From the NCBI GenBank assembly GCA_942159475.1, contig OW804097.1:35910298-35974297 (forward strand): 64,000 nucleotides of DNA, in the 5' to 3' direction. Below are positions 1 to 9,781 of the stretch, in pieces. Origin of the DNA: Sthenelais limicola. Lineage: Eukaryota > Annelida > Polychaeta > Phyllodocida > Sigalionidae. The notes beneath the pieces are model-generated. The model saw nothing but the letters and a program-made list of their open reading frames with translations. It was not told the origin of the DNA and searched no databases. Numbering within the stretch: position 1 is the stretch's first letter; the number at the start of each line of letters is the position of its first letter. The position numbers were made by a program, and so were the translations under genes.

Positions 1-428
1 TTTCAAATACATTGATACTAGTGGTTCCATTGCATAAAAGGTGAATTCTATCTGTCCAATGTTCTACAATTTAAATCTAGTAAAATCATAAATCGAAATG
101 TTAAGTCTCTCAGCTAGGACTCCTAAGTTCAACCATAAACCCTTAAAAGCTTTAGCTTGCCTAATCTTAGAATCACATGTCCTTTTCTTGTAACTGACAA
201 ACTTGAATAAAGGTTCTATAATAATAATAATAAACCCCTTCTCCAAACAATTTTAAGTCTGTATGATATATGTAACATCTGTTTGGAGCAAGTGAATCGC
301 GTTACATAGAGGATACTTATTATATTAACCTCTCACGGAATAACATCTATTGTTCACTCAATTAGCCTACACCTGAAATCAAGATTCTTTCTTCTGTTAA
401 TCACCTCCATGTCTTTTTTCTAGATTGT
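1..428. other. AT-rich sequence, nothing recognised
   Basis: No repeat family, RNA gene or plausible exon seen. Confidence 0.5.
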
Positions 429-641
429 GGGTGAAATCGCCAGAAAATGTACAACTTGTCTTCACTAATCCTAGAAAAGTGCTTTCAAAATGCAGTTCAA
501 CCTAACCAAACAGATTGCTAGAATCAATGCAATGCCGAACATTCTCGAATTTACCTAGCATTGACCAAATTAAAGTCTAATTTAGCAGAATTTATTAAAT
601 GTGTAGAGCTGCTAAGTGTACTTTTTCTGAAAATCTGACCC
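429..641 (-). mobile_element. MITE family A copy
   Basis: Starts GGGTGAAATCGCCAG and ends AAAATCTGACCC. The interior matches the family in minus orientation but is slightly short. The flanks TTGT/TTAT do not match exactly. Confidence 0.85.
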
Positions 642-680
642 TTATATAAATTTATACTCATTGTTCAGTGGCATACATAG

Positions 681-819
681 ACAAAATTGACTTGTGGGCG
701 TGTGGGAGGTGGTTATCTCCCGCGGGCGTAGCAATATCGTAAGGGGTGCGTAGCACCCCGACGTTTTGCATAGCCCGCGGGAGATAACCACCTCCCACAT
801 GCCCACAAGTCAATTTTGT
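681..819. repeat. Long hairpin with 46-bp arms
   Basis: Arms 681-726 and 774-819 are inverted copies with one mismatch. The 47-base loop itself holds a perfect inner hairpin (GGGGTGC 743-749, GCACCCC 753-759). The segment is GC-rich against an AT-rich background. It looks like a foldback element or a recently formed palindrome. Confidence 0.9.
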
Positions 820-820
820 A

Positions 821-1255
821 TTTATTATACCTCTCCCAATGATTTTGTGTGAAAAAAATAGTGAAAATTCGATGGAAATTGGAGTGATTCGATGGAAATT
901 AGAGTTGGACAACGAGCTCTGTTCACCAGTCTGTTTGTTTACTTTCTCACTTCCGGTCCACCTCACGCATTTTCGGGTCTATTTTTCTATTTAAATATGC
1001 AATAAATTCGAAATTTTACACTTGCTAATCATTATAATTATTATTATATTATTACATACAATGTATTACGAGTCTTTTTTCCATGAAAATAATTATTTAA
1101 ATATTGAAAATAAGGATACGAACATGGGCCTATTTTTTCAACAAAAATTCCGCCAGAGGGCAATATGATATGTAAATACCGCCCAGAGGGTAATACGGTT
1201 TTCCAATGCTGTAGCCTATGGCTTACCATACCATCCCTTCCAGAGGTATAATAAA
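821..1255. mobile_element. TA-flanked inverted-repeat element
   Basis: Perfect 14-bp terminal inverted repeats (TTTATTATACCTCT at 821-834, its complement at 1242-1255) are flanked by TA at 819-820 and 1256-1257. A 435-bp non-coding interior and a TA target suggest a Tc1/mariner-type MITE. Only this copy is seen. Confidence 0.6.
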
Positions 1256-1543
1256 TAGATATACATTGTAGTCAGTGAAAGAAATGATGGATAGAGGAGA
1301 CATCATTCTCTGTTATCACCTGGTCACTGACACCTTACCCATTGTCTTATAAACTCACGCACGTGCACCGTGCATGCGTCGGTTTAGAGCCTGCATGCCA
1401 CATGCTACTCATGTAAAGTACGCATGTGTGGTGACCTAGTTACACAAGCATGCAGGTAAAGGGGGTCACGTTTCTGACCGCTTATCGGGTCTATATAGTC
1501 ATGCATGCTTCTCTATTCCCAAACACGGGCGTCATATATATAT
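1256..1543. other. Unique sequence rich in GCATGC/CACGTG-like words
   Basis: No repeat or gene seen. Several ACGTG/GCATGC words cluster at 1355-1460. Confidence 0.3.
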
Positions 1544-1755
1544 CAGTCTAGGCCCAAAGTTGAGAGAGTCCCTTCAAACAAAGGGGAAAGCCTCTCACCT
1601 CAAACCGCGTGTCATTATAATACCATTAAGACCGCAAGATATCATACTAGTCCCATTAAAACGCCGAGTCTTAGGCAAGGAAACCGATTAGCGAACTAGG
1701 CGTCCAATCCCTGACATACCATTCTTATCTGATCTGAGGGTTTGGACGTAGAGTG
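1544..1755 (+). mobile_element. MITE family B copy
   Basis: Starts CAGTCTAGGCCCAAAG and ends TTTGGACGTAGAGTG, the imperfect inverted termini of the family. 212 bp, non-coding. Confidence 0.85.
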
Positions 1756-2034
1756 ATACCTCAAAGAGAGGCAGGGACAGCTTTTGAATCCAATTATGTA
1801 AATATTCAGATATAAACAGTGTGTTATACAATGTGTTTGTATTCAACGAATATGTTTGTTTTAAATATTTCATTCAGCATTGGACATTATGTACATAGAC
1901 ATTATTTTCAGATCAAGATGAATTACTTTTACAAATTAAAATCTATTATAATAGAAATGCAAATAACAAAAGACTGGACTCTAAACTAGTGGGAAATATC
2001 AGGACTGTCATGCTCGAGTATAACATTCTCCCAC
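1756..2034. other. AT-rich sequence 5' of the LINE, nothing recognised
   Basis: No repeat or gene seen; probably pre-insertion flank. Confidence 0.4.
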
Positions 2035-3044
2035 TTGAAACAAGAAGAAATATCCAAATCGACTTCCGGTTTGAGTTAAAAGGTGGTAAAAGGTTGAGCC
2101 CAGGCTCTCCCACTCTAATCCTTCTTTTTTTCAGCCCGGTTTGAGATTCAGCTATAACCTTGCGGATATAGTCTTATGAATAGCTCAGGAACGAGAAGAA
2201 ACAGTCTAAAGTGAATATACAAAAGCAAACAAGAAGTATAGAGAGGTTGAAAGTTACGAACCGACAACACGAGGCCGTCCGCCATTACGGACGTATCGTA
2301 AAGCGGAGCTAACCCGACTCGAAGACAGGAATACCTAGAGAATGAGTAACTCTATGACTGACCCGGAATAGGACTTGAACTAAAACATTGGAACTAAACC
2401 TGGGATCAGTGTGGAAGTAGCTTTGCAAAGGAGGAAAGGTGATAAAAGTACAGGTTTTGTCATTTGTGCCGGTTATCGCCCACCCTGGAGGAGGAGTTGG
2501 CGGGAACTGTTCAACGGACTAACCCAAGTAGTGTACTGCAGGAACAAAACCTCGGGAAAAGTTAATATGTGGACATAATGGTGAAAATTGAAATAATATA
2601 TCATTAATCGTGGACTAAGAAGAGAAAATTTACAAGTGTGTTGTTTTTCTCTTAGACGTATATATCAAGGAAACCCATGATCATTAGCGCCACCGACTTA
2701 GGAACGTCAATCGTGAGTACTAGGCCCCGACATAGAACGAACGAAGGCCAAAACATAAACAAAGAGAGCCGGGCGCTCTGTACGGGGTGATCCTACCCGT
2801 ATAAGGTCTAAACTGTGAAACAATTCTGGTGGAAAGTAAGAAATAACCTTATATTAGATGGCTCGGCCATAAACTTTTGAAGAAAAGTGAACACTATAAC
2901 ATAATCAGACTTTTATCGAATGTCATAATTGAAGTGAAGAGTATAACCGGAAGTAGTGTCAGCCATATTGGAAAAGACCGAAACACAGGCCTTACCATTG
3001 GAAATAGACCCACACTAACCGTTGCAACGTCCTCGCGCGAAGCT
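2035..3044 (+). promoter_or_regulatory. LINE 5' untranslated region, likely containing an internal promoter
   Basis: This stretch has higher GC and more CpG than the flanks and no long ORF before the first ORF1 ATG at 3045. LINEs of this group usually carry an internal RNA polymerase II promoter here; that role is inferred from the family. The ORF1 frame stays open upstream to a TTG at 2877, but no ATG lies between 2877 and 3045, so this part is treated as leader. The exact 5' end is uncertain. Confidence 0.5.
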
Positions 3045-4991
3045 ATGTCAGACTCAGAGACTGAGTCAATAAACGTAGAGGATAAAATACAGGACCTGAA
3101 AGGGAAAAGGAAGAGAACAATCTCCCCTAACTCGCCAGAGAATAACTCTAGCAAGCAGGCCAGAGTAATACTAACCCCCAGTAAGAAAATTAATAAAGGA
3201 GTAGGCATGGCCTTACCGCAAGGTGTACACAAGGGTGGAAAGGAGGAAAGTGAGGCAGTCGAGATGAATCAAGAGCCTAATCTCGACCCACAGCCGGATC
3301 AAAATAAAGGTCCCGTGTTTGATTTGATCAGCCAACTGGCGAAAGATAGAGAGCAAAAACATCGAGAAGACGCGCAAAAACGCATTGACGATGAAAAAAG
3401 ATTCAAAGAAGAGGGGGAAAAACTGGAAAAAATCCTCGAAGCTATGAAAGAAGTTAAGGCTGTCAAAGTAAAGACAGAAATAATCGAAGAGGGCCTAGGC
3501 AGGACACAGACGAGAGTGGCAAATGCCGAACAAAATCTAGAGGATTTTAAGAAGGAAACTGAGCTAAATCTAGAAAGTTTCAAGAAAGAAATAGCCGAAG
3601 AAAACGGAGCAAGAGATGAAGACATCGAGGAGTTAAAAAGAAAACTTGAAATGGCCGAACAAGAACTGCTGATGGTCAAGGAGAAACTCCTCGTAACCAA
3701 GGACACTGATCAAGTTAGAATCCAAAGATCAGAGGAGCAAAGGGAAAAGGACATTGTTGCTAGTGAGATGAAAAAGTTGGAGAATAATGTCCTGTTTATG
3801 GGAGTGGTATCAGGAGGGTTGGAGTTTAAACAAACTCTCCAAGCAAAGATGAAGGGAATCCTGGAGGAAAAAATGGGCCTAGTGAATCTTAAAATCGTCA
3901 GGATGCGTAGACTAGGCTGGAAAGCAAACGCCCCGGTGAAGTTAGAATTAGCTTCGACCGAGGAAGTAAGAAGGGTTTTTCTAGCAAAACAGCTGTTGGA
4001 GGACAACCAACAAGATATAGAAGAGAAGGACAGAGTCAGAGTAAGGAGAGATCTTCCATTATTCATACGGCAAAGAAACCAAAGGGCCCGGATGATTCAG
4101 GAAATCGCAGAAACAAAAGGGTACAAAGATGTGGTGGCGGTAAGAGGAGGAATTGTAGTGGAAGGGGACCTCTACCAACATAACAGACTAGGGGCCTTAC
4201 CAAAAGCGCTTCTTCCGTCCCAGATATCCATGAAGGAGGATATTAATACAATTGTCTTTTTCACTGGCAATTCACCATTGTCCAACCACTATAGATCCAG
4301 GTTCGTCGTAGACTCCCATCAATTCGAACATGTGGAGCAATATATCTTCTATTATAAAGCTAAATTCGCTAAGGAAGCGGAAAAACCATCGATTGCGCTC
4401 GCCACCTTTGACCCTTCCGAATGCAAAAAGTTGATGAAGAATGTCAGTGATGATGGAGGAGAATGGTTGCAACACCGTGAGGAAATGATTAAGAGAGCCT
4501 TGAAGGCGAAATGCAGAGCTAATGAAATTGTCCAGGACTTTCTACTCAACACTGGCGACAAATTGATAGGTGAGGCTTCCCCAAAGGATAAGGATTGGGG
4601 GATAGGTATGGGACTTACCAACCCGGAGGTCCTTCAGACTGACAAATGGCCGCCAAATGGCAATTTCCTAGGAAAATGTTGGATGCTGGTCCGACAAAGC
4701 ATCAGGGATAAGCTGAAACACAAGGCAGCAATGATGAGGGCCCAAGATGACTCGCCAAGGAGGGACCATCCTAAAGCTGAAGGGGATGCAAAGAAAGATG
4801 TCCAGAAGGGCCCCAATGTCCAGGAGAAAGCCGGAACTGAGGCGAAAGCACCAGAGAAGGCCATGATCGCCGGAGCTGAAGCCCCCAAGGAACCAATGGC
4901 GGACAAGGCGGACCAGGTCAACAACACCAAGGACCTGAAAGACCAGCAAGACATCAAGATTGATGAGTCGGTGGAAATGACGGAGGCATAG
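3045..4991 (+). CDS. LINE ORF1 protein: coiled coil, L1-type RRM/CTD and a C-terminal NADAR (YbiA-like) domain
   Basis: 648 residues from the first ATG (the frame is open back to 2877 but without an ATG). Residues 1-95 are charged and low in structure. Residues about 97-246 are rich in E and K with heptad-like spacing, a coiled coil expected to trimerise. Residues about 247-334 resemble the L1 ORF1p RRM (it opens with NNVLFMGV), and 329-379 resemble its C-terminal RNA-binding domain. Residues about 399-556 match the NADAR family in motif order: SPLSN, then E431 in HVEQY, K438, W474, the TGD...GEASPKDKDWGIG block (E510, D517, W518) and GNFLGK ending in VR (R550). The last 90 residues are low-complexity A/K/E/D. 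The RNA-chaperone role is known for the L1 family; a role for the NADAR part is inference. No CCHC knuckles are present, unlike many Tx1 ORF1 proteins. Confidence 0.9.
   Translation: MSDSETESINVEDKIQDLKGKRKRTISPNSPENNSSKQARVILTPSKKINKGVGMALPQGVHKGGKEESEAVEMNQEPNLDPQPDQNKGPVFDLISQLAKDREQKHREDAQKRIDDEKRFKEEGEKLEKILEAMKEVKAVKVKTEIIEEGLGRTQTRVANAEQNLEDFKKETELNLESFKKEIAEENGARDEDIEELKRKLEMAEQELLMVKEKLLVTKDTDQVRIQRSEEQREKDIVASEMKKLENNVLFMGVVSGGLEFKQTLQAKMKGILEEKMGLVNLKIVRMRRLGWKANAPVKLELASTEEVRRVFLAKQLLEDNQQDIEEKDRVRVRRDLPLFIRQRNQRARMIQEIAETKGYKDVVAVRGGIVVEGDLYQHNRLGALPKALLPSQISMKEDINTIVFFTGNSPLSNHYRSRFVVDSHQFEHVEQYIFYYKAKFAKEAEKPSIALATFDPSECKKLMKNVSDDGGEWLQHREEMIKRALKAKCRANEIVQDFLLNTGDKLIGEASPKDKDWGIGMGLTNPEVLQTDKWPPNGNFLGKCWMLVRQSIRDKLKHKAAMMRAQDDSPRRDHPKAEGDAKKDVQKGPNVQEKAGTEAKAPEKAMIAGAEAPKEPMADKADQVNNTKDLKDQQDIKIDESVEMTEA
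4239..4712 (+). other. NADAR (DUF1768/YbiA-like) domain within LINE ORF1
   Basis: Domain sub-feature of ORF1. All hallmark blocks of the family are present in order and spaced like a stand-alone domain of about 155 residues. They are an N-terminal SPLSN, a Glu seven residues before a Lys (HVEQYIFYYKAKF), a Trp and a Met in the central helices (W474, M481), LLNTGDKLIGEASPKDKDWG, and GNFLGK followed by a VR. Characterised members cleave N-glycosidic bonds, either in riboflavin-pathway intermediates or in ADP-ribosylated guanine. The conserved residues are intact here, so activity is plausible but not shown. Confidence 0.88.
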
Positions 4992-5020
4992 GTCTCCCCT
5001 GTCTCATTTCCACCTCAAGG

Positions 5021-5032
5021 ATGTGTGAATAG
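5021..5032 (+). other. Four-codon mini-ORF (ATG TGT GAA TAG) in frame with ORF2
   Basis: It lies 29 bases after the ORF1 stop and 18 bases before the ORF2 ATG, in the same frame as ORF2. It could influence reinitiation or readthrough into ORF2. This is seen in sequence only; the function is inferred. Confidence 0.4.
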
Positions 5033-5050
5033 GTGTATCCAAATGCCAAA

Positions 5051-8000
5051 ATGGAGCCTATTGAAAGAGAAAGTGAAAGTGCCCTAGTTAATATCTTATC
5101 AAATAATACGAACGGTCTTAATGACCAAAAGAAAAGAAAAACCTTTTTCTCAAGTTATTATAAGTATAATCGCTCAATTATATCCCTGCAAGAAACCCAC
5201 TCCACTCAAGAGCAGGAGAAAATCTGGAATCTCCAGTGGCGGGGTAGAATAATATATAGTCATGGAAGCTCAGCGTCAAGAGGTGTTCTTTTGTTAATAA
5301 CAAAAGATCTACAAGATTTCATTGTAGAGTCTGGTGCTGATACAAATGGCAGATGGGTTTATGTCATACTCAATATTGAAGGTGTTAAAACGTGTATAGT
5401 AAATGTGTATTCGCCCACAGCGGATCAAGTCAAAGAGCAGCAAGCTCTGCTTAGAAATGTCAAAGAAAAAATCAGTGATTTAATTTTTAATAACTTAATT
5501 GTTACTGGTGACTTTAATGCAGATTTGACCTATAAACCGGACTCCAAGCCAAGTGCGACGTTGAAAGACCTGACTGTTGCATTGGACCTCAGTGACATTA
5601 TAGCGGAGAGAGACAATATCCAAGGGCTTCTTCCTCTAACTACATGGTCGAGACTTTCTCAAGAGTCAAGGCTGGACTATATCTTCACGTCCGAAAATAT
5701 TGTTTCAAGAGTTCGTGATCATAGAGTGTACACAAAAATAATGTCAGATCACAAAGAATTATACATATCTGTGTCTTTGGGTCTCCCCCCCCGGGGAAGG
5801 GGGTATTGGAAGTTCAACTCTCAGTTATTGGCAGATGAACCCTTTATTGAAGGTATTGAACAGATTGTTAGGGAAGTTTCTCAGCTAAATCTCTCTGACA
5901 AAATTATCTGGGAATTCTTTAAGATGAAAGCCAGAGAACTGGCGATAAAAACTAGTGTTAATAGAGCAAAAGCTCGAAAATGTAAGAATAGTGTTTTAAA
6001 GGAAAGGCTTGAAACATTAGAAGCCAAAAGAAAACCTTCTAAGGATGAGCTAATTGAAAAGTGTAATATCATTAACGACTTAAAAGAGATAGAGCTGGAA
6101 AAAGCAGAAGGGGCCATTCTTAGGTCGAGAGCAAGATGGATGACGGATGGTGAGAAACCAACCAAGTTCTTCTGTTCGCTAGAGAAATATAATTCGTCAA
6201 AAAAGGTAATAACTCGCATTAAAGTGGATGAGGTCGAAGTCACTAGCAGAGACCAAATCCTGAAGGAAGGAGAAGATTTTTACTCTAACCTTTACAAGGC
6301 TAAGCCTAGCGATAATCCTTCTGCCAAGTTGTTTATGAGTTCTGAGAATACGGTTAGATTAGACGAGGAAGATAACAATTTCCTTTCCAGGCCCTTCAGT
6401 CCAGAAGAGGCTGAAAAAGTGCTCAGAGACATGAAAGGTGGCAAAGCCCCAGGGTCGGACGGTTTCACCGTTGAGTTCTATAAATTTTTTTGGTCCTTGA
6501 TTAAGGACTTGTTTATGAAAATGATGTTAAATTGCTTTAGAGAGGGTATAATGACGGACGAGCAGAGGAGGGGACTAATAAGTGTTATTCCCAAAAAGTG
6601 TTGCGATTTAAGTTATATTAAAAATTGGCGTCCTATAACTTTGTTGAACGTCGATTATAAATTGATTTCTAAGATCCTTGCAACTAGATTGGCTTCCTTC
6701 CTACCCCGTATAGTGAAGGAGGACCAATATGGTTTTGTAAAGGGTAGATATATAGGTACGGCGGTAAGAAAGGTAGATGACATCATCTCAATGTTAGAAA
6801 TGAAAAAACAACAAGGTTTAATTGTATCTTTGGATTTCGCCAAAGCCTACGATTCTGTAAGCTGGGTTTTTTTAGAAAATGCCCTTCGAGATCATGGTAT
6901 TAATTCTGACTTTATTGAATGTGTTCTGACTTTACTGCGCAAGTCTAGAGCTGTGTTTTGTAATAATGGTTTCTCTTCTAAATGGTTCGATGTGGAGAGA
7001 GGCATGAAGCAGGGCGATCCTATATCATCCATCCTATTTACTATTGTCGTGGAAAAACTTGCACAAAAAATCAGAGATGCAGACGAAATTGAGGGGGTGG
7101 ATGTGTTGGAACATCAAGAAAAAATCGTGCAATTCGCAGATGATACGACCCTGATCACTAAAAATGAAAAATCCTTGATAATTGCTTTCCAGACGTTGGA
7201 GTCCTTTGAAAAAGCTTCAGGCCTCTCTCTGAACCCAGGGAAGTCAAACGGTTGTAAGATAGGTAATATACTGATTACAAACCCAGTCTTACTGGGAATT
7301 AACTGGACTAACAGATTAAAATTATTGGGTGTAACCCTCGTCTCACCTAGAAACGAGAAGCTGTTATCGAGAATTAATGGAGATCTAGCGATAGCTAAAA
7401 TGAAAGAAGTGGTACATGACTGGAGGAACCGCTTCCTTACTCTAAAGGGTAGGGTAGTGGTCGCCAACGTATTTCTGTCACCTATAATACAACATACCAT
7501 GTCGTGCATTTCTCTAGACAAAAAGTTAAGAAAAAAGATCGACGATATTATAATTGAGTTTGTCTGGGACAACAAGCATAAAAAGATTTCAGCGCCATTT
7601 CTGACTCAAAGTGTTGAGCTAGGTGGAATGAACCTTAGACTCGTCGAGGACGCGTATGAGGTCAATAGAATCAAATGGGTTCAGAGATTTTTCTTAGGTA
7701 GGAATACCAGGTGGTTTTCTGTCCTGGAAGAATGCTTACAAAACGATATTGAGAACATTTTTCTATGTAGATTTCAACCCAAAATGTATATCAATAATTT
7801 CTATAAGGAAATCTTCCTCATATGGAACAGGTATTTTTACAGCAAAAACCCCGAAGGACCAGAACAAATTAAGCGTGAAAGACTGTGGTCGAATAGAAAC
7901 ATTAAAATTAAGAACAAAATGTTAAACTGGCACCATTGGAAAAGTAAGGGGGTAAATGTGTTTGGGGATATCCTAGACGACGAAGGTAGGTTGATGACTA

Positions 8001-8866
8001 CCAAAGATCTAAAACAATTATATAATATAAGAACAAATTGTACCGAAAGAATTGAATTGGCAAGAGCTATCCCTAGAGAGTGGATCATCCTCATGAGGAA
8101 CTCGTTTGACGTGCCTGATGAGGGGAAAATTCTAATTGAGATCGGTGACAAAAAAATTAACATCTTAAAGTGCTCCTCTAAGGAGGTCCACCAAGCTATA
8201 GTAATGAAGAAGAAAGTAAATAGGCTAAAATTCGACGGGTGGCAAAAAGTCCTAGGGATACCAGACGCCGAGTTTGAAAATATAGACTGGAAGATCATTT
8301 TCAAGAGAATCTATCAGGTAACAACTGAAACCAGGTTACAGTCGTTTCAATATAAGCTTCTGCACAGGGCAATCCCATGTAATGAACACCTCAATAACAT
8401 TAATGTTAAAAAAAACAAGAGTTGCAGCTTTTGTAGCGAAAAGATAGATAATGTCGGTCATTTTCTGGTGGAGTGTCCAAAAGCGAAAATCTTGTGGCAG
8501 AATTTATTCGATTGGATATCGAGGGTAGGTTACTTCAACAAAGATGGAAGGGACAGAGATATATTACACTCGACTAATGGAATAGCAAGAGTAGATACTG
8601 GCCAAATATTATTAGGCATATCGGTGACAAATGATGGTTCCAAAATAATAAACTGGTTAATCATTCACGCCAAATCATTTATACACAGACAGAAGTTGTT
8701 TTACAATAATGAGCTGAACTTTATACACCTTATGTCGGAATTAAAATCTAGAGTGAACATTACTATACAATCCATAAAACTCAGCCAAAACAGGAATGTG
8801 AAATCTCTTCCCTGGAGAAATCTTAAGGAGGATATTGTTGTATTTTTGGCACAAACGAATGGGTAG
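5051..8866 (+). CDS. LINE ORF2 protein: APE endonuclease, reverse transcriptase, C-terminal CCHC
   Basis: 1271 residues from the first ATG. The frame is open only from 5033, just after a TAG at 5030-5032. The N-terminal 245 residues form an APE-type endonuclease: SNNTNGL (Asn), QETH (catalytic Glu), NVYSP, GDFNADL (Asp/Asn), SRLDYIF and the terminal SDHKE. The reverse transcriptase spans about residues 450-760: GGKAPGSDG, NWRPITLLNVDYK, QYGFVKGRYIG, SLDFAKAYDSV, GMKQGDPISS, FADDTT (Asp 697 and 698 by ATG numbering) and LGVTL. The C-terminal part carries CSFC...H...C (zf-RVT type, codons around 8423-8476). The enzyme nicks target DNA and reverse-transcribes LINE RNA from the nick. No catalytic residue is missing. 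Order and length fit the L1/Tx1 supergroup. Confidence 0.95.
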   Translation: MEPIERESESALVNILSNNTNGLNDQKKRKTFFSSYYKYNRSIISLQETHSTQEQEKIWNLQWRGRIIYSHGSSASRGVLLLITKDLQDFIVESGADTNGRWVYVILNIEGVKTCIVNVYSPTADQVKEQQALLRNVKEKISDLIFNNLIVTGDFNADLTYKPDSKPSATLKDLTVALDLSDIIAERDNIQGLLPLTTWSRLSQESRLDYIFTSENIVSRVRDHRVYTKIMSDHKELYISVSLGLPPRGRGYWKFNSQLLADEPFIEGIEQIVREVSQLNLSDKIIWEFFKMKARELAIKTSVNRAKARKCKNSVLKERLETLEAKRKPSKDELIEKCNIINDLKEIELEKAEGAILRSRARWMTDGEKPTKFFCSLEKYNSSKKVITRIKVDEVEVTSRDQILKEGEDFYSNLYKAKPSDNPSAKLFMSSENTVRLDEEDNNFLSRPFSPEEAEKVLRDMKGGKAPGSDGFTVEFYKFFWSLIKDLFMKMMLNCFREGIMTDEQRRGLISVIPKKCCDLSYIKNWRPITLLNVDYKLISKILATRLASFLPRIVKEDQYGFVKGRYIGTAVRKVDDIISMLEMKKQQGLIVSLDFAKAYDSVSWVFLENALRDHGINSDFIECVLTLLRKSRAVFCNNGFSSKWFDVERGMKQGDPISSILFTIVVEKLAQKIRDADEIEGVDVLEHQEKIVQFADDTTLITKNEKSLIIAFQTLESFEKASGLSLNPGKSNGCKIGNILITNPVLLGINWTNRLKLLGVTLVSPRNEKLLSRINGDLAIAKMKEVVHDWRNRFLTLKGRVVVANVFLSPIIQHTMSCISLDKKLRKKIDDIIIEFVWDNKHKKISAPFLTQSVELGGMNLRLVEDAYEVNRIKWVQRFFLGRNTRWFSVLEECLQNDIENIFLCRFQPKMYINNFYKEIFLIWNRYFYSKNPEGPEQIKRERLWSNRNIKIKNKMLNWHHWKSKGVNVFGDILDDEGRLMTTKDLKQLYNIRTNCTERIELARAIPREWIILMRNSFDVPDEGKILIEIGDKKINILKCSSKEVHQAIVMKKKVNRLKFDGWQKVLGIPDAEFENIDWKIIFKRIYQVTTETRLQSFQYKLLHRAIPCNEHLNNINVKKNKSCSFCSEKIDNVGHFLVECPKAKILWQNLFDWISRVGYFNKDGRDRDILHSTNGIARVDTGQILLGISVTNDGSKIINWLIIHAKSFIHRQKLFYNNELNFIHLMSELKSRVNITIQSIKLSQNRNVKSLPWRNLKEDIVVFLAQTNG

Positions 8867-9512
8867 AAGAACACAAGAGTAAATTACTAATTGTATCCCT
8901 TGTGTAAGGTGTGAGAGAGTCTATGCAAAATACTGCTAGGCTAGAAAACTTTTCCCTGTTTGAATAATATGTATCCCATCTAGGTTTGTTAGTTTATCAA
9001 ACTTCTCACAGGTGGCGCCACACTATAGTGACTCAGAAGATAGCTGGTTCTGACCACTGGCTGGAAGAGAGTAAATACAAATATTATTATGGAAGAAATG
9101 AAATAGTTTCTATTTTATTATCACTTGGTTGCTTGTACACCACCCTCAGAGGAAAACACTGCATAAACATGTTTAGAGATGTAGAGGCCAAGATGGCAGG
9201 CAATATGAATAAAAAGTTGTCGCAAAAACAAAAAAAAGAAATATCCAAATCCTTATAATAAGCCACAGGAAAGCCAACTCCCAAAACAAAAGCCCAGTCC
9301 TTACTCATCTATGTCTTAATTCTATACTTATTAGCTTGTTAGCTCATTTAGCATAAGCCGTTTTTATCCTTTAAAGATAGTCTTAGAAAATTGCACATCA
9401 TAGTTGTAGCTCTCACCTCAGCAGTAAGTCGAAAACCTTGTTTTCATGTATAAGAAACTTGTTCTCATGTTAAATCATTGGAGAAGCTGTCGAAATAAAG
9501 TCTTTAAAAAAA
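8867..9512 (+). other. LINE 3' UTR with poly(A) signal and A tract
   Basis: This follows the ORF2 stop and ends in AATAAA at 9494-9499, then TCTTT and seven A. An open frame of 90 codons at 8986-9258 starts at a non-ATG codon and shows no domain; I do not call it a gene. Confidence 0.7.
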
Positions 9513-9781
9513 GGACAGTAAAAACCTTCACCTTAGAATAGGGATGTGTCAATAATTTCGACAGACAAAGTAGATCTCGTCAATCATCCTAAGTTTCTCT
9601 ATAATGATGGCTTTGAGGACCTGAAGATCTTCCAAAGATTTACAAATGTGATAATTCTTCGTGAATAATATATTATGATCCTTGTTTTACCAAATCCACA
9701 AACACATAATATACCAATCTGTTTGACTTATCTGAATTATCAATCTAAGTCATTATATTGACCTTCCTCCGGTGGCCAGGT
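9513..9781. other. Unique sequence between LINE and tRNA
   Basis: Nothing recognised; about 270 bases upstream of the tRNA gene. Confidence 0.4.

Larger units (their letters stand above)
2035..9512 (+). mobile_element. Full-length non-LTR retrotransposon (LINE, L1/Tx1 supergroup) with NADAR-bearing ORF1
   Basis: This is a two-ORF LINE in one orientation. It has a GC-richer 5' leader, ORF1 (coiled coil, RRM, NADAR), a 59-base spacer, ORF2 (endonuclease, reverse transcriptase, CCHC) and a 3' UTR of about 650 bases ending in AATAAA (9494-9499) and seven A (9506-9512). Both reading frames are free of stops and frameshifts, so the copy looks young and could be active. The right end is supported by the poly(A) signal and A tract. 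The left end near 2035 is only a compositional boundary and may be off by 100 bases or more. I found no convincing target-site duplication. Assignment to L1/Tx1 rests on the APE endonuclease, the RT motifs, the C-terminal CCHC and the L1-type ORF1. Confidence 0.9.

Noticed and set aside
4239..4712. NADAR domain as part of a bacterial-type toxin/antitoxin pair
   Set aside because: No ADP-ribosyltransferase partner is nearby and the domain is in frame inside a LINE protein.
2894..4957. Several minus-strand frames of 60-135 codons under ORF1
   Set aside because: Antisense shadows of ORF1; no independent support.
8986..9258. 90-codon open frame after LINE ORF2
   Set aside because: Starts at a non-ATG codon, lies in the 3' UTR and has no recognisable domain.
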